Shown here piece by piece: positions 43,265-51,861 of a DNA stretch of 64,000 nt (position 1 is its first letter; each line of letters starts with the position of its first letter). Source of the DNA: CAWFZT01 sp963820415 (GTDB lineage: Bacteria > Chloroflexota > Anaerolineae > Anaerolineales > Anaerolineaceae); the NCBI GenBank assembly GCA_963820415.1, contig CAWFZT010000006.1, positions 620,001 through 684,000 on the forward strand, written 5' to 3'. Both the position numbers and the translations under genes were made by a program. Under the pieces are notes generated by a model that was given only the letters and a program-made list of their open reading frames with translations, was not told the origin of the DNA and did not search any database.

Positions 43265-44048
43265 ATTTAATAGCGTATCTCAACTGCCTGGCCAGCTCGC
43301 CGAAATGTTCGGTATAGCGAATTGCATCAGCGCGCGGGCGGGGCAGGTCAACCGCTAAATCCAGGTAAATCTTGCCTGGCCGAGGGGTGAAAACCAGCAC
43401 CCGGTCGGAAAGCAGCAGCGCTTCCGAGATGGAATGGGTGACCATGATGACGGTTTTACGCCGCGCCTGCCACAGGTCGAGCAGCTCGTCTGCCATACGC
43501 TCGCGCGTCAGGGCATCCAGTGAGCCGAAAGGCTCGTCCAACAGGAGCAGGTCGGGGTCCTGGATCAGGGCGCGCGCGATGGCCACGCGCTGGGCCATGC
43601 CCCCGGACAGGTCACGCGGCCAGGCATCTTCGAACCCCTGCAGGCCGACCTGGTTGATCCAGGTCTGGGCCTGCGCCCGGGCTTCCTCCGGGCTGCTGCC
43701 TTTCAGCTCCAGGGGCAGGGTAATATTTTCCAGGGCGGTACGCCAGGGCATCAGGTTGGCTTGCTGAAAGACCAGCCCGATGCAGGGCTTTTCGTTGCGA
43801 CCGCAGGTAGAGAAAGTCACGCTTCCAGCGCTGGGGTTGAGCAGGCCGGCCAGGATGCGCAGCAGGGTGCTCTTACCAGATCCCGAGGGGCCCAGGACGC
43901 ACACGAATTCCTGGAGAGCCACAGAAAATGAAACATTGTCTAGCGCCTGCAGGCCGCCATACCCCACAGAACGGGGATTTTCATTGTTGTCCGCATAGGT
44001 CATGCTCAGGTTATGCACCTGTAGAACCTGGTCAATCATCGCTTCCAT
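43263..44048 (-). CDS. ABC transporter ATPase, nitrate/sulfonate/thiamine-precursor type, part of the riboflavin uptake unit
   Basis: 261 residues. Walker A GPSGSGKSTLL near residue 55, Q-loop LVFQQANLMPW, signature LSGGMAQRVAIARAL near 145, Walker B DPDLLLLDEPFGSLD and switch His VTHSISEA. Same class as SsuB/TauB/ThiZ. In the loop between the first two beta strands (residues about 20-30) lies the insert ENPRSVGYGG, encoded in frame by a family B palindrome and absent from typical members. Third gene of the FMN-riboswitch unit, 64 nt after the substrate-binding gene. Confidence 0.88.
   Translation of the reverse strand: MEAMIDQVLQVHNLSMTYADNNENPRSVGYGGLQALDNVSFSVALQEFVCVLGPSGSGKSTLLRILAGLLNPSAGSVTFSTCGRNEKPCIGLVFQQANLMPWRTALENITLPLELKGSSPEEARAQAQTWINQVGLQGFEDAWPRDLSGGMAQRVAIARALIQDPDLLLLDEPFGSLDALTRERMADELLDLWQARRKTVIMVTHSISEALLLSDRVLVFTPRPGKIYLDLAVDLPRPRADAIRYTEHFGELARQLRYAIK
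43962..43977. repeat. Family B palindrome inside the ABC ATPase gene
   Basis: CCCCACAGAACGGGGA, in frame; gives NPRSVGY on the coding strand. Confidence 0.8.
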
Positions 44049-44112
44049 TTTTTACCTCATTGGAAATTGACGTGGTAGGTCATCACCACGGGGATTCCCA
44101 AGAAACTTTTTT

Positions 44113-45096
44113 TCATTTGGCCGGCAGGTAAGCATTGCTGAAGGCCTGGTTAAGGTCCAGCGATTTTTTCAACAGACCCATCTTGAGCAAAATATCCTGC
44201 ATATTTTTCCAGGCCTGCGGGTCAGAGTAGCCTGGGGGATCGAGCTGCCACTGGCCAATGCTGGTGGCCAGCACCTGCTGTTGCACAGCCGGGTCAGTTT
44301 TTGACAGGTTTTCGACGTACTTCTTGCTGATTTGATAAGCCTCATCCGGATGGGCGCTGGTGTAGGTAATGCCCTGCAAGGTAGCCGCAACCATGCGCTT
44401 CACCAGCCCGAGGTTTTCTTTGAGCGTTTTCTCGTTGGTAATCATCCCATTCGAGACAAGCTGCAGGTAGTCAGCCACGTTCAGCAGGTTTACGTCGTAT
44501 CCTTTGGCCTTGAGCTGAATCGGCTCGTTGGCGACGTAGATCACGGCGGCCTGTTCCTGCCCGGCGGCCAGGGCTGCTACCTGGTTGAAGCCGATCGAGT
44601 CCAGGGTGACGTCGCTCTCTTTCAGGCCGCCCGCATCCAACATGGCGCGCAGGCCGATGTAGCTGGCGCCATATAGGCCGGGAATACCGATCTTCTTACC
44701 CTTCAGATCAGACAGTTTAGTGATGTTCTCTTTGACCATGGAAACCACGCCCACTGGGTACTGCTTGTACCAGGCCATCACGTAAACCACCGGCAAGCCC
44801 TGGGCGCGGCCCAACAGCACCTGTTCGCCGGAAACGATTGCAAAGGAAATCTGGTTGGCGCCGATCAGGGCCACCGAATCAGTCTCCATGTTATAGTCCA
44901 GGTTAACATCCAGGCCGGCCTGCTGGTAGTAGCCTTTGTCGATGGCGACATACAGCGGGGCAAACTGGATATCAGGGATATAGCCTACCGGCAGGCGGAT
45001 AGTCGCTGTTGTGGGAGTGATGGGCATGGAGGAAATTTGCGGCGTACAGGCGGCGGCGAACAAAAACAGGAGTAAAAACAGGGATTTAAATTTCAT
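44113..45096 (-). CDS. ribY: NMT1/THI5-like substrate-binding lipoprotein, predicted riboflavin-binding (RibY-like)
   Basis: 327 residues. The signal peptide ends in a lipobox LFAAAC (Cys 17). The mature part shows the ThiY/NMT1 fold: LPVGYIPDIQFAPLYVAIDKGYYQQAG, GANQISFAIVSGEQVLLGRAQG, LKGKKIGIPGLYGASYIGL. A thiamine-precursor-binding homologue under an FMN riboswitch fits the RibY subunit of RibXY riboflavin importers described in Chloroflexota. The riboflavin assignment rests on the riboswitch, not on binding residues. An AAAGGAA Shine-Dalgarno supports the start. Confidence 0.75.
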   Translation of the reverse strand: MKFKSLFLLLFLFAAACTPQISSMPITPTTATIRLPVGYIPDIQFAPLYVAIDKGYYQQAGLDVNLDYNMETDSVALIGANQISFAIVSGEQVLLGRAQGLPVVYVMAWYKQYPVGVVSMVKENITKLSDLKGKKIGIPGLYGASYIGLRAMLDAGGLKESDVTLDSIGFNQVAALAAGQEQAAVIYVANEPIQLKAKGYDVNLLNVADYLQLVSNGMITNEKTLKENLGLVKRMVAATLQGITYTSAHPDEAYQISKKYVENLSKTDPAVQQQVLATSIGQWQLDPPGYSDPQAWKNMQDILLKMGLLKKSLDLNQAFSNAYLPAK

Positions 45097-45104
45097 TGGT
45101 TCCT

Positions 45105-45917
45105 TTATTTTGATAAGGTACGCTGCCAGGCCAGCAGGCGGTTCTCAACCAACACCACCGCTCCATACAACCCCAGGGCCATGGCGATCAGGGTGAAAAT
45201 GGCAGAAAACACCAGGGCCGTGTCGTACTGGCCGCGGCCAACGTTGATCAGAAATCCCAGGCCGCGGTCAGAGCCGACGAATTCGCCCACCACTGCCCCA
45301 ATGACAGATAGGGTTGCGCCAATCCGCAGGCCGCCTAACAGCACCGGCAATGCCGAGGGGATTTCCAGGTAGCGCAGCATCTGGGGGCGCGAGGCATTCA
45401 AGGAACGCATCAGGTCGCGCAGGTTTTCCGGCACGGCGCGCAGGCCGACCACCGTGTTGACCAGTACGGGGAAAAACACAATCAGGGCGCTGATCAGCAC
45501 CTTGGAGAACATACCCGGGCCGAACCAGATCACCAGCAGCGGGGCGACTGCCACGATCGGGATGGCCTGGCTGGCTACCAGGTAAGGCGCCAGCAGGCGT
45601 TCCAGCAGGGGAGATTTTGCTAGCAGGTAGCCCAGCGTGGTCGCCAGGCTGCTGCCAACCAGCAAGCCAAGCAGGACTTCGAGCAGGGTGTACCCGCCCT
45701 GGCGCAGCAGGCTGCCATCCAGCAAGGCCTGCCAGAAGCGCGCCGCTACCAGCTCCGGGGCGGGGAGGATAAAAGCCGGTAGATTCTCCAGGTGTACCAG
45801 CCCTTCCCAGAACAGCAGAGCCAACACGGCCGAAACCAGCACCAGCCAGCCCCGGCGCATTTTCAAAAGGCGAGAAACCGAAAAGCGGGGGTTCTCACCG
45901 GATTTTGACTTGCGCAT
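45105..45917 (-). CDS. ribX: ABC transporter permease, predicted riboflavin uptake (RibX-like)
   Basis: About 270 residues from the ATG at 45917, which follows AAGGAAGAG; longer in-frame starts lie in or beside the attenuator hairpin. About six membrane segments, with the EAA-type loop ENLRDLMRSLNASRPQMLRYLEIPSALPVLLGGLRIG (split over residues 160-200). BPD_transp_1 permease of the SsuC/ThiX type. The N-terminal tail holds GENPRFSVS, encoded by a diverged family B palindrome. First gene after the FMN riboswitch. Confidence 0.75.
   Translation of the reverse strand: MRKSKSGENPRFSVSRLLKMRRGWLVLVSAVLALLFWEGLVHLENLPAFILPAPELVAARFWQALLDGSLLRQGGYTLLEVLLGLLVGSSLATTLGYLLAKSPLLERLLAPYLVASQAIPIVAVAPLLVIWFGPGMFSKVLISALIVFFPVLVNTVVGLRAVPENLRDLMRSLNASRPQMLRYLEIPSALPVLLGGLRIGATLSVIGAVVGEFVGSDRGLGFLINVGRGQYDTALVFSAIFTLIAMALGLYGAVVLVENRLLAWQRTLSK
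45872..45896. repeat. Diverged family B palindrome in the permease gene
   Basis: GAGAA...GGTTCTC palindrome with AAAGCGGGGG centre; the peptide GENPRF resembles ENPRSVGY of the ATPase gene. Confidence 0.5.
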
Positions 45918-45946
45918 ACTCTTCCTTGTACTTTCCATAAGTACAC

Positions 45947-45979
45947 AAAAAAATCCCGAAACCAAGAATCGTTTCGGGG
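45947..45979 (-). terminator. Riboswitch-controlled intrinsic terminator
   Basis: On the minus strand CCCGAAAC / GTTTCGGG with an 8-nt loop is followed by ATTTTTTTG. It lies 30 nt after the FMN aptamer and before the permease Shine-Dalgarno, fitting transcription attenuation when FMN is bound. Confidence 0.8.
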
Positions 45980-46008
45980 CAAACAGCCATAATCAAAACT
46001 GCACTGGT

Positions 46009-46136
46009 CTTCCTTCTTTTATCCGGACTGTACCGTCGCCTCCGGGGTTTCACCGGATCCTGCGCCATGCCGCGCTCGTGGGGTATCACCACCGATCGGG
46101 AATTGGGATCATGATCCCGCACCCTGCCCCGAAGGT
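46009..46136 (-). promoter_or_regulatory. FMN riboswitch (RFN element)
   Basis: On the minus strand the conserved aptamer blocks appear in order: CCTTCGGGGCAGGGTG, then TTCCCGATCGGTGGTGA, CCCACGAGCG, GGATCCGGTGAAACCCCGG, GCGACGGTACAGTCCGGAT and AAAGAAGG. These match the RFN consensus, including the closing P1 pairs CCTTC / GAAGG. Downstream terminator present. It senses FMN and shuts off the transporter genes below it. A TPP riboswitch was considered because ThiXYZ is homologous, but the conserved TPP motifs are absent. Confidence 0.93.
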
Positions 46137-46202
46137 TTGTATTTAACTATGCATATTATATCAAATTTCCAGTTAAATAAACCAATGTGTGTAATCCCGT
46201 AG

Positions 46203-46255
46203 GGGAGGGTCTGAACCGGCGCTTTATTCCATATTTCAACCAACCAGACCCTCCC
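46203..46255. repeat. Family C inverted repeat, copy 2
   Basis: GGGAGGGTCTG and CAGACCCTCCC separated by 31 nt. GTAGGGGAGGGTC is shared with copy 1 at 22945. Confidence 0.65.
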
Positions 46256-46280
46256 GGACATGGCGTCATCCACTATTCAT

Positions 46281-46392
46281 CCTTTGAATGAATTCAAAGG
46301 CTGACAAAACCAAACCTGCTGATGCAGGTTTATCGGAATAATCCGCTTCAGCGGATTTGGTGTGGTTTCAGCCTGCGAATTAATTCGCAGGC
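46281..46392. repeat. Array of four different short palindromes
   Basis: CCTTTGAATGAATTCAAAGG (46281-46300), AAACCTGCTGATGCAGGTTT (46312-46331), AATCCGCTTCAGCGGATT (46340-46357) and GCCTGCGAATTAATTCGCAG (46371-46390, pairing extends 2 nt). The last is followed by GTTTTTG. No gene in this stretch. Confidence 0.75.
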
Positions 46393-46413
46393 GTTTTTGT
46401 TTGACAATACACT

Positions 46414-46419
46414 TATAAT
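46414..46419 (+). promoter_or_regulatory. -10 box of the DUF1349 gene
   Basis: TATAAT; leader of about 20 nt with TTGGAG. A TTGACA 7 bp upstream is too close to act as its -35. Confidence 0.4.
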
Positions 46420-46446
46420 TAAAGAAACCTTGTTTGGAGAAAATGG

Positions 46447-47061
46447 ATGACGTCCACCTACCTTTACGAACCTTTCGACAACCCCACCTTCGACTCTCGC
46501 CTGGCCTGGTATAACCTGCCTCACTCCTACCAGGTTGACCATTCCTGGCTGCAGGTCGAGCCGGGGGCCAAAACCGACTACTGGCAGCAGCCTCAGCACG
46601 ACATCCGCAGTGATAACGGGCCGTTCCTGTTTGCCGAAGTAACCGGCAACTTTATCCTCACCACCCACGTGCGCATGAACCCGGCCAACCAGTACGACCA
46701 GGCCGGGCTGATGGTGCGCCTTTCACCGGCCTGCTGGCTGAAAACCTCGCTGGAATTCGAAGTGGGCATTCCCAGCAAGCTCGGCTCGGTGATCACTCAT
46801 CACGGGTTTTCGGATTGGGCCACCCAGGATTACAGTGGGGCGCGCCTGGAGTTGGATTTCCGCATCCGCCGGGAAGGCAGTGATTACACGGTGGATTGTT
46901 CGGTAGACGGCTCGACCTGGTCGCAAATCCGCTTTTCACACCTGGCGCGCTCCCACGCGGACGACGGGAAAACACCGGTGCAGTGTGGGCTGTATGCCTG
47001 TAGCCCGGTTGCTGCCGGCTTTCTGGCCGAGTTTGACTTTCTAAAGATCGAGTCGTTTTAG
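46447..47061 (+). CDS. DUF1349 (concanavalin A-like) domain protein
   Basis: 204 residues. Single DUF1349 domain with beta-sandwich character: FFAEVTGNFILTTHVRM-like core (LFAEVTGNFILTTHV), QYDQAGLMVRLS, WLKTSLEFE and the late DFRIRREGSDYTVDCSVDG. No signal peptide. Family members bind or act on carbohydrates, but no activity is firmly assigned. A Shine-Dalgarno TTGGAGAAA precedes the ATG. Confidence 0.82.
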   Translation: MTSTYLYEPFDNPTFDSRLAWYNLPHSYQVDHSWLQVEPGAKTDYWQQPQHDIRSDNGPFLFAEVTGNFILTTHVRMNPANQYDQAGLMVRLSPACWLKTSLEFEVGIPSKLGSVITHHGFSDWATQDYSGARLELDFRIRREGSDYTVDCSVDGSTWSQIRFSHLARSHADDGKTPVQCGLYACSPVAAGFLAEFDFLKIESF

Positions 47062-47150
47062 CTATGGAAATCGGTATAGTAGATTTACCTGGCGTTTGCA
47101 GGGTGACAAGGCCCACAGACGACCTTTAAATGGCTCAAACGGGATAGAAA

Positions 47151-48272
47151 ATGACAACTCTTTCGGCTGTTTTGGATAAACTGACTGCCCCGGCCGACCT
47201 GGTCGAGCCGACAGATGAAAAAGGCATGCTGCGCTGCACGGCCTGCGCCCATTACTGCCGCATCCGGCCCGGGCGGCGCGGCATCTGCAACGTGCGTTTC
47301 AACCAGGCGGGCGAGCTGCGCGTGCCCTGGGGCTACATAGCCGGGGTGCAGGTAGACCCGATTGAGAAGAAACCGTTTGCGCACCTGCTGCCGGGCAGCG
47401 ACGTGCTGACCTTCGGTATGTTGGGCTGCGACTTCCATTGTTCCTACTGCCAGAACTGGGTCACTTCCCAGGCGCTGCGCGATCCACAGGCCGGAAACGA
47501 CTCAGAATACATCCAGCGCGTCAGCCCCGAGCAACTGGTGCAATATGCGCTAAGAAGCCGGGCAGGCCTGATTGCCTCCTCTTACAATGAGCCGCTGATT
47601 ACCAGTGAGTGGGCGGTGGCAATTTTCAAGCAGGCCCAGCAAGCCGGGCTGCGCTGCGCCTTTGTCTCGAACGGTAATGCCACGCCGCAGGCGCTGGCGT
47701 ACCTGCGCCCCTACCTGTCGGCTTACAAGGTGGACCTGAAAACGATGCGAGACAAACAGTACCGCTCCCTGGGGGGCGTCTTGCAGCACGTGCTGGATAC
47801 GATCCGCATGGCGCACGAGCTGGGACTGTGGGTCGAGGTGGTGACGCTGGTGATCCCCGGCTTTAACGACAGCACCGAGGAATTATGGGACGCGGCGCGC
47901 TACCTGGTTTCGATCTCCCCGGATATCCCCTGGCACGTGACAGCCTTCCATCCGGATTACAAGATGACCGACCCGCCGCCCACCCCTCCCCAGACGCTGC
48001 AGCGGGCGGCGGAAATTGCCCAGGAAGCTGGGCTGCGCTATGTGTACGCCGGCAACTTACCCGGTAAAGTCGGTTCGTTGGAAGATACCTACTGTTCGCA
48101 CTGCCAGGCGCGCCTGATCGCCCGGCGTGGCTATACCATCCAGGAGTATCACATCACCGCCCAGGGCGCCTGCCCGAAGTGCGCTACGCCGGTCTCCGGG
48201 GTATGGACAGATAAACCGGAAACGGTCAACCTGGGCGGCTGGGGACTGCCGCGGCGCATTCGAGGATTCTAG
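47151..48272 (+). CDS. amrS: AmmeMemoRadiSam-system radical SAM enzyme
   Basis: 373 residues. N-terminal Cys-rich segment CTACAHYC, then the radical SAM cluster motif CDFHCSYC (about residue 93) within GMLGCDFHCSYCQNW, and a C-terminal rubredoxin-like zinc ribbon with CSHCQARL and CPKCATPV. This matches AmrS of the MEMO1/AMMECR1 system, a conserved trio whose reaction is not settled; its partner genes are not in this window. Its stop overlaps the convergent transglycosylase stop by 4 bases. Confidence 0.88.
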   Translation: MTTLSAVLDKLTAPADLVEPTDEKGMLRCTACAHYCRIRPGRRGICNVRFNQAGELRVPWGYIAGVQVDPIEKKPFAHLLPGSDVLTFGMLGCDFHCSYCQNWVTSQALRDPQAGNDSEYIQRVSPEQLVQYALRSRAGLIASSYNEPLITSEWAVAIFKQAQQAGLRCAFVSNGNATPQALAYLRPYLSAYKVDLKTMRDKQYRSLGGVLQHVLDTIRMAHELGLWVEVVTLVIPGFNDSTEELWDAARYLVSISPDIPWHVTAFHPDYKMTDPPPTPPQTLQRAAEIAQEAGLRYVYAGNLPGKVGSLEDTYCSHCQARLIARRGYTIQEYHITAQGACPKCATPVSGVWTDKPETVNLGGWGLPRRIRGF

Positions 48273-50071
48273 GGCGGTTCCTGAGAGTCTGGGCTGCCGC
48301 CAACCGGCGTAGGGGTAATGACGATCAGGGTCGGGGTTGGGTGGAGCGTGGGTGTCGGGGAGGGGCCCGGCGTTATCACGGTGGTAGGCGTTTGGGTCGG
48401 CACGGATAGGCTTTCCTGGCTGATGTCTTCCAGGTAGGTAATCGAAACCTGGCACACCGGGTCCAGGTTTTGCGCTACCTGGGTAAAGTTTAGTTTGGTG
48501 CTGGTATAAGTCCAGGCCTTTTGCATGGCGGCGTACAGGCAGCCTGGCCCGGCATTGTAGTTCATGACGGTTAAGCGCCACAGGTCGGTAAACGAGCTGA
48601 CCTGCGCCGGCGGCCGGTGGGTCAGGTTATAGATCTCCTGGCCAGTCTGTTCGCAGTTGGCGCGCAGGCTTTCGGCAAACACGCGCACGCTGAAGTCCGC
48701 CCGGGAAAGATCGATGCCCATCGAGCAGTCGCTGCAGGTGGCGTTGACCTTGCTAACCAGGGCCCCGCGGATCATGCGCTGGTGGTCGGCGCTTAAATTG
48801 CCGAAGCCTAAAGCGCACACACTCTTGTCCAGCACCAATGGGCAAAACTGGGAGAAAAAGTCGGGGTTCCACAACAGCACGGTATCGGCGCCGCCTTCGG
48901 TCATCTGGCCCAGCCCGGCTTCCTTTACATCCGTGATCACCCCAGGCCAGAACTGGCTTTCCTTGGCGAAAATGTTTTTGATCAGCATAGCCGGAACGCC
49001 GGTTTCCTGGGCGGCCTGTAAGATCTCAGGATCGAACTGGTTTTGCCACTGCATTACCTTGGGGGTGGCTCTTTCAAGCCCACAGGTGTTGGGGACCAGG
49101 TCGGAAGCCATGCCTCCATCCGGGCAGCCGCTGACATCCACCGCCCCGCTCTTGATCAGGTTACCCGCCAGCAGGTAGAGGGAGTCCTGCGTTTCCAAGG
49201 CGCTGACATCATCCGGGGTGGTCAGCCAGGGCGGCGGACCGCCTAGGTCAGGAAATACTTGCCACGAATTGGCGCAGCTATCGGCAGTGCCTCCGCGCCA
49301 CTGCGAGCTGAGCACATCCACGTACCATTCGTGCGGGTCAGTCGAGCTGCCTTCCGGGTTCATGAAATCTCCCCAGGGCATCACCCTCAGCATGGCGGTG
49401 AAATGCTCGCTTGAGTTGCCCAGGCTAAAATCGCCCCAAAATTCCATTTTGTAGCCCTGGATTCCGGTGATGGGCAGGGGCAGGCTGCACTGCGAACCGG
49501 GGCAGGTAAAAGGTTGGCCGTTCAACATCCCCTGGATCTGGATGATGGTTTCGTTGGGCAGGGGTTCTTCCCCCTGCAAAACCAGGCTGGGCAGGGTGGC
49601 GCAGGCGTGCTTGTCCGGGATGGGATTACAGTCGGCCAGGCTTAGCCAGACTTCCGGCAAAGGCAGCTCTACCTGGACCTCGTGGCTGGAATTGTCGACG
49701 CTGATCAAGTGCAGGTACATCCCACCGCAGGCGCTGGCGTTGGTTGGGCTGGTGGCCTGCGGGCAGGATTGGGTCCCCACCCACTTGGTATAGGTAACGT
49801 TGCCGCACTGGCTGAAGATTTCGGTGTTGGTGGGCTGGCCAGGGTGATCGATAATAAGCTGGCATCTGACCTTGTTGGTCGACCAGCGGATCAGCCACCA
49901 TTTATAGCTGGTGTAGGAGACGGTCAGCTTGGTAAAGCGTTTTTTGGGCTGTGGAGTAGGGGTGCCGGCGGCAGCGCGCGCCGTGATGGTCCCAGAACTG
50001 TATTGGGAAAAGAAGGCGCCAATCAGTATAACGATGAAAAAGGCGGTCAGCAGTCGTTTAAGGAAAACCAT
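48269..50071 (-). CDS. Secreted lytic transglycosylase-like protein
   Basis: 600 residues. Sec-type N-terminal hydrophobic segment (residues about 4-22). After a beta-rich region of unknown fold (about 40-320), an SLT-like domain (about 355-560) shows KNIFAKESQFWP with the catalytic Glu, LGQMTEGGAD and a late VMNYNAGPG (NYNAG is typical of SLT). It ends in a Thr/Pro tail. It probably cleaves peptidoglycan glycan strands outside the membrane. The fusion with a long unknown N-terminal region is unusual. Confidence 0.78.
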   Translation of the reverse strand: MVFLKRLLTAFFIVILIGAFFSQYSSGTITARAAAGTPTPQPKKRFTKLTVSYTSYKWWLIRWSTNKVRCQLIIDHPGQPTNTEIFSQCGNVTYTKWVGTQSCPQATSPTNASACGGMYLHLISVDNSSHEVQVELPLPEVWLSLADCNPIPDKHACATLPSLVLQGEEPLPNETIIQIQGMLNGQPFTCPGSQCSLPLPITGIQGYKMEFWGDFSLGNSSEHFTAMLRVMPWGDFMNPEGSSTDPHEWYVDVLSSQWRGGTADSCANSWQVFPDLGGPPPWLTTPDDVSALETQDSLYLLAGNLIKSGAVDVSGCPDGGMASDLVPNTCGLERATPKVMQWQNQFDPEILQAAQETGVPAMLIKNIFAKESQFWPGVITDVKEAGLGQMTEGGADTVLLWNPDFFSQFCPLVLDKSVCALGFGNLSADHQRMIRGALVSKVNATCSDCSMGIDLSRADFSVRVFAESLRANCEQTGQEIYNLTHRPPAQVSSFTDLWRLTVMNYNAGPGCLYAAMQKAWTYTSTKLNFTQVAQNLDPVCQVSITYLEDISQESLSVPTQTPTTVITPGPSPTPTLHPTPTLIVITPTPVGGSPDSQEPP

Positions 50072-50241
50072 CTCACGCTCATTCGACTAACGATAATCGC
50101 GGGCCAGGTAAGAATCTTTGAACGATTGTAAATCGGATTTAGCCACCCTGGTAGTTACAGCAAGATCATTTTAACCTATTCTAATCGCGAATACCAGTAT
50201 ACTTCGCAAGGAAAAGCGCCTTTTTCAATAGGGTTTGATTG

Positions 50242-50790
50242 TTACAACCGTTTAGCCAAATATATATCCGGCTTACCCCGCCCGTTGGCGTCTGGCAGGA
50301 CACCCGCCAGAGCAAATCCCAGCTTGCGATAAAAAGCGAAGGGGTGCCCGCCGCGGTCCTGAATGGCGGCCAATTTTTCTAACGGATTCGGGTAAAGATC
50401 GGCTCCGCCCAGGGAAGTGTGATTGTCCTCATCGTCGGCGCCCACCCACAGGGTCAGCCCGCCGCGCCCACGCGCCAGAACTTCGATGTCTGCCACCAAC
50501 GCCCGCCCGATACCGCGCTTCTGGCAGGCCGGATGCACCGCCAGCGGGTGAATCTCCCAGACGCGGCCTTTATAAGTTGGGACGGCCCCAATCCAACCCA
50601 GGATGGTGCCCGTTCTGGCCTGCGCCACACGGCTGACGCCCGGCTGACCCAGCGAGCGGATCACTTCCTTTAGAGCCATTTCCATATGAGACCAGGCCAG
50701 ATGCTTAGGAAAAGCGGCGACCAGCACGCCCGCCGTTTGTTGGATGGCAATTTCATCGCCTGGGTCCAGGTTGTTAATCGAGAAATCCAT
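50242..50790 (-). CDS. GNAT family N-acetyltransferase
   Basis: 182 residues. The core WEIHPLAVHPACQKRGIGRALVADIE (split) contains the acetyl-CoA loop QKRGIGRAL (about 90-98), followed by GADDEDNHTSLGG and FYRKLGFALAG. Start ATG overlaps the upstream GNAT stop (TAATG) with GGAGG ahead. Substrate unknown. Last gene of a three-gene unit. Confidence 0.85.
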   Translation of the reverse strand: MDFSINNLDPGDEIAIQQTAGVLVAAFPKHLAWSHMEMALKEVIRSLGQPGVSRVAQARTGTILGWIGAVPTYKGRVWEIHPLAVHPACQKRGIGRALVADIEVLARGRGGLTLWVGADDEDNHTSLGGADLYPNPLEKLAAIQDRGGHPFAFYRKLGFALAGVLPDANGRGKPDIYLAKRL

Positions 50791-51341
50791 TACAACCTCC
50801 GTTTCATAAAAACAGCCATTTCCCCATCCGGGTAATCCTGGTTGGTGTAATAAGAAATATCAATCCCTTCGATGGTAAAACCGGTTTTACGGTAAAAACG
50901 GATGGCCGGGACATTATTGTTTTGGGTCTCGACCAGCATGGTGCGCAGTCCGGCCGGGCCGGCCCTGGCAGCCAGCCGGTCCATCAACTGCCGGCCAATT
51001 CCTCTCCCACGGTAGCTCTCCGCCACATGAAATTCCCAGACCCTCAGCGTGTCGTTCCATCCCTCCGGCTCGGCGATGGCGACCGCCGCCAGCTCTTCCC
51101 CATCGAAGGCGCCAATCGACCAGCCGGCCCGCAGGGCTTCCTGGCAGTGGTGGATGTCCTCCTCTGAGGGGTCGAAATGCTTGACATAAGGTTCAGCCAG
51201 ACTGACCAGCTCCAGGTTGAAGGTGGTGTATTGCTCGCTCGAAGCCAGGCTTACCCGGTACTTTTCGTGGGAAACATACCCGGTGATCGTGCGGCGCAGG
51301 ACAGCCTCACTCAGCTCAGAAAGAGGTCGGATCTCGAGCAT
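50790..51341 (-). CDS. GNAT family N-acetyltransferase
   Basis: 183 residues from the ATG at 51341 (8 nt after the upstream gene's stop, with GAGG ahead); the longer start at 51371 would overlap that gene by 23 nt. Core motif ESYRGRGIGRQLMDRL (loop RGRGIG) and NVPAIRFYRKTGFTIEGIDISYY. The C-terminal part resembles enzymes acting on streptothricin or similar amines, but this is weak. Coupled to the second GNAT gene. Confidence 0.85.
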   Translation of the reverse strand: MLEIRPLSELSEAVLRRTITGYVSHEKYRVSLASSEQYTTFNLELVSLAEPYVKHFDPSEEDIHHCQEALRAGWSIGAFDGEELAAVAIAEPEGWNDTLRVWEFHVAESYRGRGIGRQLMDRLAARAGPAGLRTMLVETQNNNVPAIRFYRKTGFTIEGIDISYYTNQDYPDGEMAVFMKRRL

Positions 51342-51348
51342 GCCTGCC

Positions 51349-51861
51349 TCACCGGTTATTTCGGAAGCCACGCGTAATCAGAACAAGGCCGGCGACGATC
51401 AGCAACGCTGGGCCGGCCAGCTTCAGCAAGGGCAGGCCAAAAATAGAGGCAAACAGAGCGAAAATGGCCAGGCTGCCCAGCAGCATCCAGTTGCCTACCC
51501 AGGTGGGCACGCTGCCCCAGCGCCCCGCCCAACCGGCCAGGGCCATGCCTCCGCCTACACCGGCGACGATCAACGTCCAGGCGTAGCCCCAGGAAGCCCA
51601 GTCCTGGGTCAGCACATTGTAAGTGAAGAGGAGCCCCAGGGCCAGCATAATCGAAGCTGGAATGAACAGCCCGGACAGTCCCCGGAGTTGTTCGCGCCAC
51701 AGGATGGGCGGCAGGTAGAAACCGGCGGCCAGAATGTAAAACACAGCCGGCCAGGCGCTGCCCATGGCAAACCCGGGCATCAGGTTGAAAGCCAGGAACA
51801 GCACGCCCATCCCGATCAGCAGGACGGCGACATACAAGGAACCCCGATTATTGCTACTCAT
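51349..51861 (-). CDS. Small membrane protein of unknown function
   Basis: 170 residues from the ATG at 51861, preceded by AAAGGAGGGA. Five or six hydrophobic segments fill almost the whole length, with short polar loops. Ends RGFRNNR, 7 nt before the GNAT start. The longer reading to 51918 would translate the common IHTDGHGW motif and is rejected. No family recognised; similar small proteins often precede regulators or accompany LiaI/DUF5668-like membrane proteins. Confidence 0.7.
   Translation of the reverse strand: MSSNNRGSLYVAVLLIGMGVLFLAFNLMPGFAMGSAWPAVFYILAAGFYLPPILWREQLRGLSGLFIPASIMLALGLLFTYNVLTQDWASWGYAWTLIVAGVGGGMALAGWAGRWGSVPTWVGNWMLLGSLAIFALFASIFGLPLLKLAGPALLIVAGLVLITRGFRNNR

Noticed and set aside
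46009..46136. TPP riboswitch
   Set aside because: The transporter resembles ThiXYZ, but the RNA has all RFN blocks and lacks the TPP signature.
46401..46419. TTGACA with TATAAT as a promoter
   Set aside because: Spacing of only 7 bp; the TATAAT is kept, the TTGACA is not accepted as its -35.
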